From the IMG/VR virus record IMGVR_UViG_3300017748_000121, positions 1 to 25,648 of that record: 25,648 nt of DNA. One strand, given 5' to 3'. Each line of letters begins with the position of its first letter. The stretch's first letter is position 1. The notes beneath the pieces were generated by a model. The model did no database searches. It worked only from the letters and a program-made list of their open reading frames with translations, and had not been told where the DNA came from. Of the stretch, positions 23,579 through 25,648 are shown piece by piece. Source of the stretch: a virus. Made by a program: the position numbers and the translations under genes.

Positions 23579-24291
23579 TATGCATATTCCTCTTCATCAA
23601 TAGGTATGTGATACCTTTGTAGTTGTTTAATTTTGTTACGTTTAAAGTTTTGCACTTGTGCAAATATCCAGCCGCGCATACCTAAACCTTTTGTTTTAAC
23701 TAATTTACCGCAATCTGTGCAGACAAAGTTTGCTTCACCATATTGAGCAAGCATAACTTCGCCAATGGTTGATGGCGGCATGGTACATATTGCACAGGTA
23801 TCGCCATGCCATATCATTTTGCCTGACTCTTGTATTTCTATAAGGTCTATAAATCTTGGGTCATAGGCTGATGCCTTGTCATGATGTTGTTCTTCAATAA
23901 AGTTATCTATGTAATTATAAAATGGTGCAGATGATTCGCCAGCTATTGATGGTTTATCTACTGTTCCTTTTTTTGCACTACTAGCAGACAACAACCCATC
24001 TAAATGAATTTTGTTTACAACTTCATTTGGAGTTGGTGAGTATCGTAGCCACTTTTTGTCTTTTGATTTTTTGGTACGCAATGCAATGTTGTTAAGTCTG
24101 GTTTGTTTAGCAATTTTAGTTTTTTCAACTGGTTCAATACCCATTTCTTTTAGTTCACGCTGTATTCTGATAGGAGAGTTCTTGGGTAAGTGAGCGTGAA
24201 GTTCTACAGATTTAGGCTTTGGTGGTCTACCTTTTGGTTTGATACCATAAGAATCCAGAATTGCTTGCCGCCTTTTAGATATCTTTGGCAT
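23578..24291 (-). CDS. Hypothetical protein with AT-hook-like start and a CxxC zinc motif pair
   Basis: This 237-residue protein begins with a basic segment containing YGIKPKGRPPKPKS (AT-hook-like; the same KGRPPK core occurs in the 23-residue peptide at 1381). The C-terminal third has CAIC and, about 28 residues later, CTDC, a likely zinc ribbon, followed by GLGMRGWIFAQVQNFKRNKI. The middle is unremarkable. No known family is recognised. A DNA- or RNA-binding regulatory role fits the motifs but is inferred. It begins 3 bp after the stop of the upstream zinc-motif gene. Confidence 0.85.
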   Translation of the reverse strand: MPKISKRRQAILDSYGIKPKGRPPKPKSVELHAHLPKNSPIRIQRELKEMGIEPVEKTKIAKQTRLNNIALRTKKSKDKKWLRYSPTPNEVVNKIHLDGLLSASSAKKGTVDKPSIAGESSAPFYNYIDNFIEEQHHDKASAYDPRFIDLIEIQESGKMIWHGDTCAICTMPPSTIGEVMLAQYGEANFVCTDCGKLVKTKGLGMRGWIFAQVQNFKRNKIKQLQRYHIPIDEEEYA

Positions 24292-24293
24292 GA

Positions 24294-24509
24294 TTACTCT
24301 ATCCTTTTATCAACATAAAAACATTCTACACAGTTACCATTTGAAACTAAACGATCTGCAACATGGCCATGAATACAAGTGCTGCCAGTAAAGAATGTTT
24401 TTAATCCTTGTTCTTTAGCTCTGTCACGACTGATCTTTGATTTATATGATGGACTATCACTCACTAATCTAAGTGCATCTTTAATTTCTTGCATTGTAGG
24501 AACTGCCAT
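24294..24509 (-). CDS. Small zinc-motif protein
   Basis: With ATG at 24509 the protein is 71 residues. The C-terminal half reads FFTGSTCIHGHVADRLVSNG followed by CVECF, i.e. C-x2-H-x-H and CxxC spaced as in the zinc-binding segment of endonuclease VII-like and related phage HNH proteins, but the catalytic remainder is absent, so it is more likely a small DNA-binding or regulatory protein. GGAGG lies 6 bases before this ATG. A longer open frame to 24548 exists but runs into repeat copy 2 and lacks a ribosome binding site. Confidence 0.85.
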   Translation of the reverse strand: MAVPTMQEIKDALRLVSDSPSYKSKISRDRAKEQGLKTFFTGSTCIHGHVADRLVSNGNCVECFYVDKRIE

Positions 24510-24524
24510 TATTGCCTCCATTTG

Positions 24525-24581
24525 GGGGGTAGGATCATACACAGGCATATCTTAAAGCCTGTCCTGACGTATTCTAGAGCG
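24525..24581 (+). repeat. 57-bp direct repeat with conserved fold, copy 2
   Basis: This is the same element as at 23214-23270 in the same orientation, located 15 bp upstream of the zinc-motif gene start. The centre differs, yet the fold is kept: ACAGGC pairs with GCCTGT as the inner stem, and TAGGAT pairs with ATTCTA through a G-U wobble as the outer stem. The wobble works only on the + strand RNA. On the minus strand the conserved arm contains TATGAT, which could instead be a -10 box for the zinc-motif gene, but no matching -35 is clear. Confidence 0.8.
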
Positions 24582-24582
24582 A

Positions 24583-24669
24583 TTAATTTAATATAAATGA
24601 AGCAATAAACCCTAATGTGAATGCAATCCAACATATAAGAAGTAATGTAAGCAGGTTACTTAGTTTCAT
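24583..24669 (-). CDS. 28-residue single-pass membrane peptide
   Basis: ATG at 24669 is preceded by a strong ribosome binding site, GGAGGA, at about 24674-24679 and opens a 28-codon frame ending TAA at 24583. The product is almost entirely one hydrophobic helix: MKLSNLL, then TLLLICWIAFTLGFIASFIL and a final Asn. The start lies only about 12 bp past the T-run of the terminator at 24681-24713, and the stop touches repeat copy 2. Candidate roles are a small membrane regulator or a toxin-like or superinfection peptide; nothing in the sequence decides between them. Confidence 0.65.
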   Translation of the reverse strand: MKLSNLLTLLLICWIAFTLGFIASFILN

Positions 24670-24680
24670 AATGTCCTCCA

Positions 24681-24713
24681 ATAAAAAACAGGGATACGGC
24701 TGACATATCCCTG
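24681..24713 (-). terminator. Intrinsic terminator after the SSB-like gene
   Basis: Read on the minus strand, an 8-bp perfect stem, CAGGGATA with TATCCCTG around a 9-base loop, is followed by six T residues. It lies 47 bp past the stop of the SSB-like gene. This is a textbook rho-independent terminator, and it should reduce transcription into the small downstream genes. Confidence 0.88.
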
Positions 24714-24759
24714 CTCTATCCGTCACTAAAGTGGTGGAGATTTCTAGCTTTATCTTTTA

Positions 24760-25188
24760 CTAAAACGGAATATCATCTTTAACCACTTGTTCTCCGTTAG
24801 GTAATGAGACTACATCAGCAACAGGTGCAGCTTGAACAGGCGCAGGTGCGGCTGCGTAGCTTGGGTCTTGTTCGGCAACGCTTAACCCAAGATACTGTTT
24901 GCCATCACTTGTCTCGTTGCGATAGGCAAACACTTTCTTGCCTTCACCAAGAGGGCCAGAGTAAGCATAGTCTTTGCCACTATCTTCAGCTTCAGCAAAC
25001 ATGATGCCTGCTTGCACATACACAGCTAAGTTGCCGTTAGGTTCTTTAACAACGACAGCTTTGTTTACATAGCCATCATCTTTCTTGGTAAAGCTTTCGA
25101 TGTTAAGCTTGCCGGATAGGATCATGTCACCTGATCGATCATCGATAGGAAACACGCTGCCTTTGTTTGGTTTGATCTCGTATGCCAT
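24760..25188 (-). CDS. SSB-like single-stranded DNA-binding protein
   Basis: The 142-residue protein has a probable beta-barrel N-terminal domain (SGKLNIESFTKKDDGYVNKA, NLAVYVQAGIMFAE, KKVFAYRNE), then an Ala/Pro-rich linker (AAAPAPVQAAP) and an acidic tail ending DDIPF, the tip used by bacterial SSB proteins to recruit partners. The core is not a clear match to E. coli SSB, so it may be a divergent phage type. Its ATG overlaps the stop of the ERF gene, so annealase and SSB are made together. A terminator follows. Confidence 0.82.
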   Translation of the reverse strand: MAYEIKPNKGSVFPIDDRSGDMILSGKLNIESFTKKDDGYVNKAVVVKEPNGNLAVYVQAGIMFAEAEDSGKDYAYSGPLGEGKKVFAYRNETSDGKQYLGLSVAEQDPSYAAAPAPVQAAPVADVVSLPNGEQVVKDDIPF

Positions 25189-25648
25189 TAGAATTTTACC
25201 TTTTCAATATTGGAAGAAGATGGAGTTACTTTGACAATATTCGTGTCAGGTTTAGTAGGGCCTTTGGCTGCGTCATTGGCATCGTCATCGGTTGGCAGAC
25301 CGAATGCAGCCAGCAATGAATAGCGTTTGGCATAGGTGATGCCGCTGCCCATTTTCTGTGGGTCAGATGGATCTTTAGTACGAATAGGGCAAATGCTTTG
25401 GCGCATTTCACCAGATGGTTGATGTCTGATCTGAGTACGCACGATCTGCACAATCGTACCTTCAAGTACAATCATGTCTAGCGGCTGCTCAAAGTATATG
25501 CCGAACTGATTAGCTTCTCTAGCAGCATCAATAGCTGCTTCAAGAGATGCATAGCTGTTTTTGAAGTGGGGGTTCTTTTTATCTTGGGTAGCAACTACAG
25601 CTAGTCTTTGATAGGCAAGCATTGCTTCGTCCATAGTCTTTGGCATTG
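25188..25648 (-). CDS. ERF-family single-strand annealing protein (5' end at window edge)
   Basis: The visible 152 residues show the ERF pattern: KKNPHFKNSYASLEAAIDAA, the IRHQPSGEMRQS loop and GSGITYAKRYSLLAAFGLPT with an acidic DDDAND next to it. ERF proteins anneal complementary single strands in phage recombination and genome circularisation. The first ATG is at 25646, and only two bases remain upstream, so the true start may be here, at the next Met or outside the window. The C-terminus is Pro/Ser/Thr-rich. It pairs with the SSB-like gene immediately downstream. Confidence 0.92.
   Translation of the reverse strand, partial: MPKTMDEAMLAYQRLAVVATQDKKNPHFKNSYASLEAAIDAAREANQFGIYFEQPLDMIVLEGTIVQIVRTQIRHQPSGEMRQSICPIRTKDPSDPQKMGSGITYAKRYSLLAAFGLPTDDDANDAAKGPTKPDTNIVKVTPSSSNIEKVKF

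Noticed and set aside
24510-24548. N-terminal extension of the zinc-motif protein to an ATG at 24548
   Set aside because: It would be encoded by the 57-bp repeat, lacks a ribosome binding site, and ATG 24509 has GGAGG at proper distance.
23214-24581. 57-bp repeats as CRISPR, attachment sites or tRNA remnants
   Set aside because: There are only two copies 1.3 kb apart with genes between, no integrase in the window, and no cloverleaf or anticodon arm can be drawn.

Overview
The window is a piece of a tailed-phage genome, most likely a marine podovirus. Its structural order is T7-like: terminase, portal, scaffold, gp13-like protein, major capsid, gp11-like and gp12-like tail tube proteins, three internal virion proteins, then a tail fibre with a T7 gp17-type N-terminus. 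The small accessory genes (DUF6321, DUF5872, a 23-residue AT-hook-like peptide, a holin of the gene-transfer-agent type) are of kinds I associate with marine phages, and the holin type hints at an alphaproteobacterial host. The host is an inference; no host gene, tRNA, integrase, RNA polymerase or CRISPR array is visible. The DNA looks moderately AT-rich throughout.

Layout. Positions 1-2061 (+) hold the 3' end of an unknown gene, a LysM protein and a chain of very small, lysine-rich, translationally coupled genes leading into terminase. Positions 2048-8041 (+) are packaging and head: terminase, portal, a Bbp19-like protein, scaffold, a gp13-like protein, capsid and a small post-capsid protein. 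Positions 8041-16837 (+) are tail tube and internal virion (ejection) proteins. Positions 16880-21692 (+) are the receptor-binding region: an 838-residue fibre with a cupredoxin-like insertion, several small fibre-linked genes and a glycine-rich adhesin-like protein. Positions 21692-23214 (+) form a lysis cassette: three membrane proteins and a T4-type muramidase, inside which lies an out-of-frame reading frame shaped like an inner-membrane spanin. Positions 23273-25648 (-) run convergently and carry recombination and small regulatory-type genes: an ERF annealase, an SSB-like protein, a strong intrinsic terminator, a 28-residue membrane peptide, a zinc-motif protein, an unknown zinc-motif protein and a DUF6378 protein.

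Most genes abut or overlap by 1-30 bases, so the late region is probably one or a few long transcripts with translational coupling. The longest non-coding gaps are about 106 bp (before the capsid gene) and about 73 bp (around 24510-24582); no stretch above 300 bp lacks a gene. Non-coding elements worth noting are a pair of 57-bp direct repeats with a conserved fold bracketing three minus-strand genes (23214-23270 and 24525-24581), a GC hairpin between a Shine-Dalgarno and its start codon (8041-8078), and a related intergenic motif before the portal block and before the fibre gene (3571, 16838).
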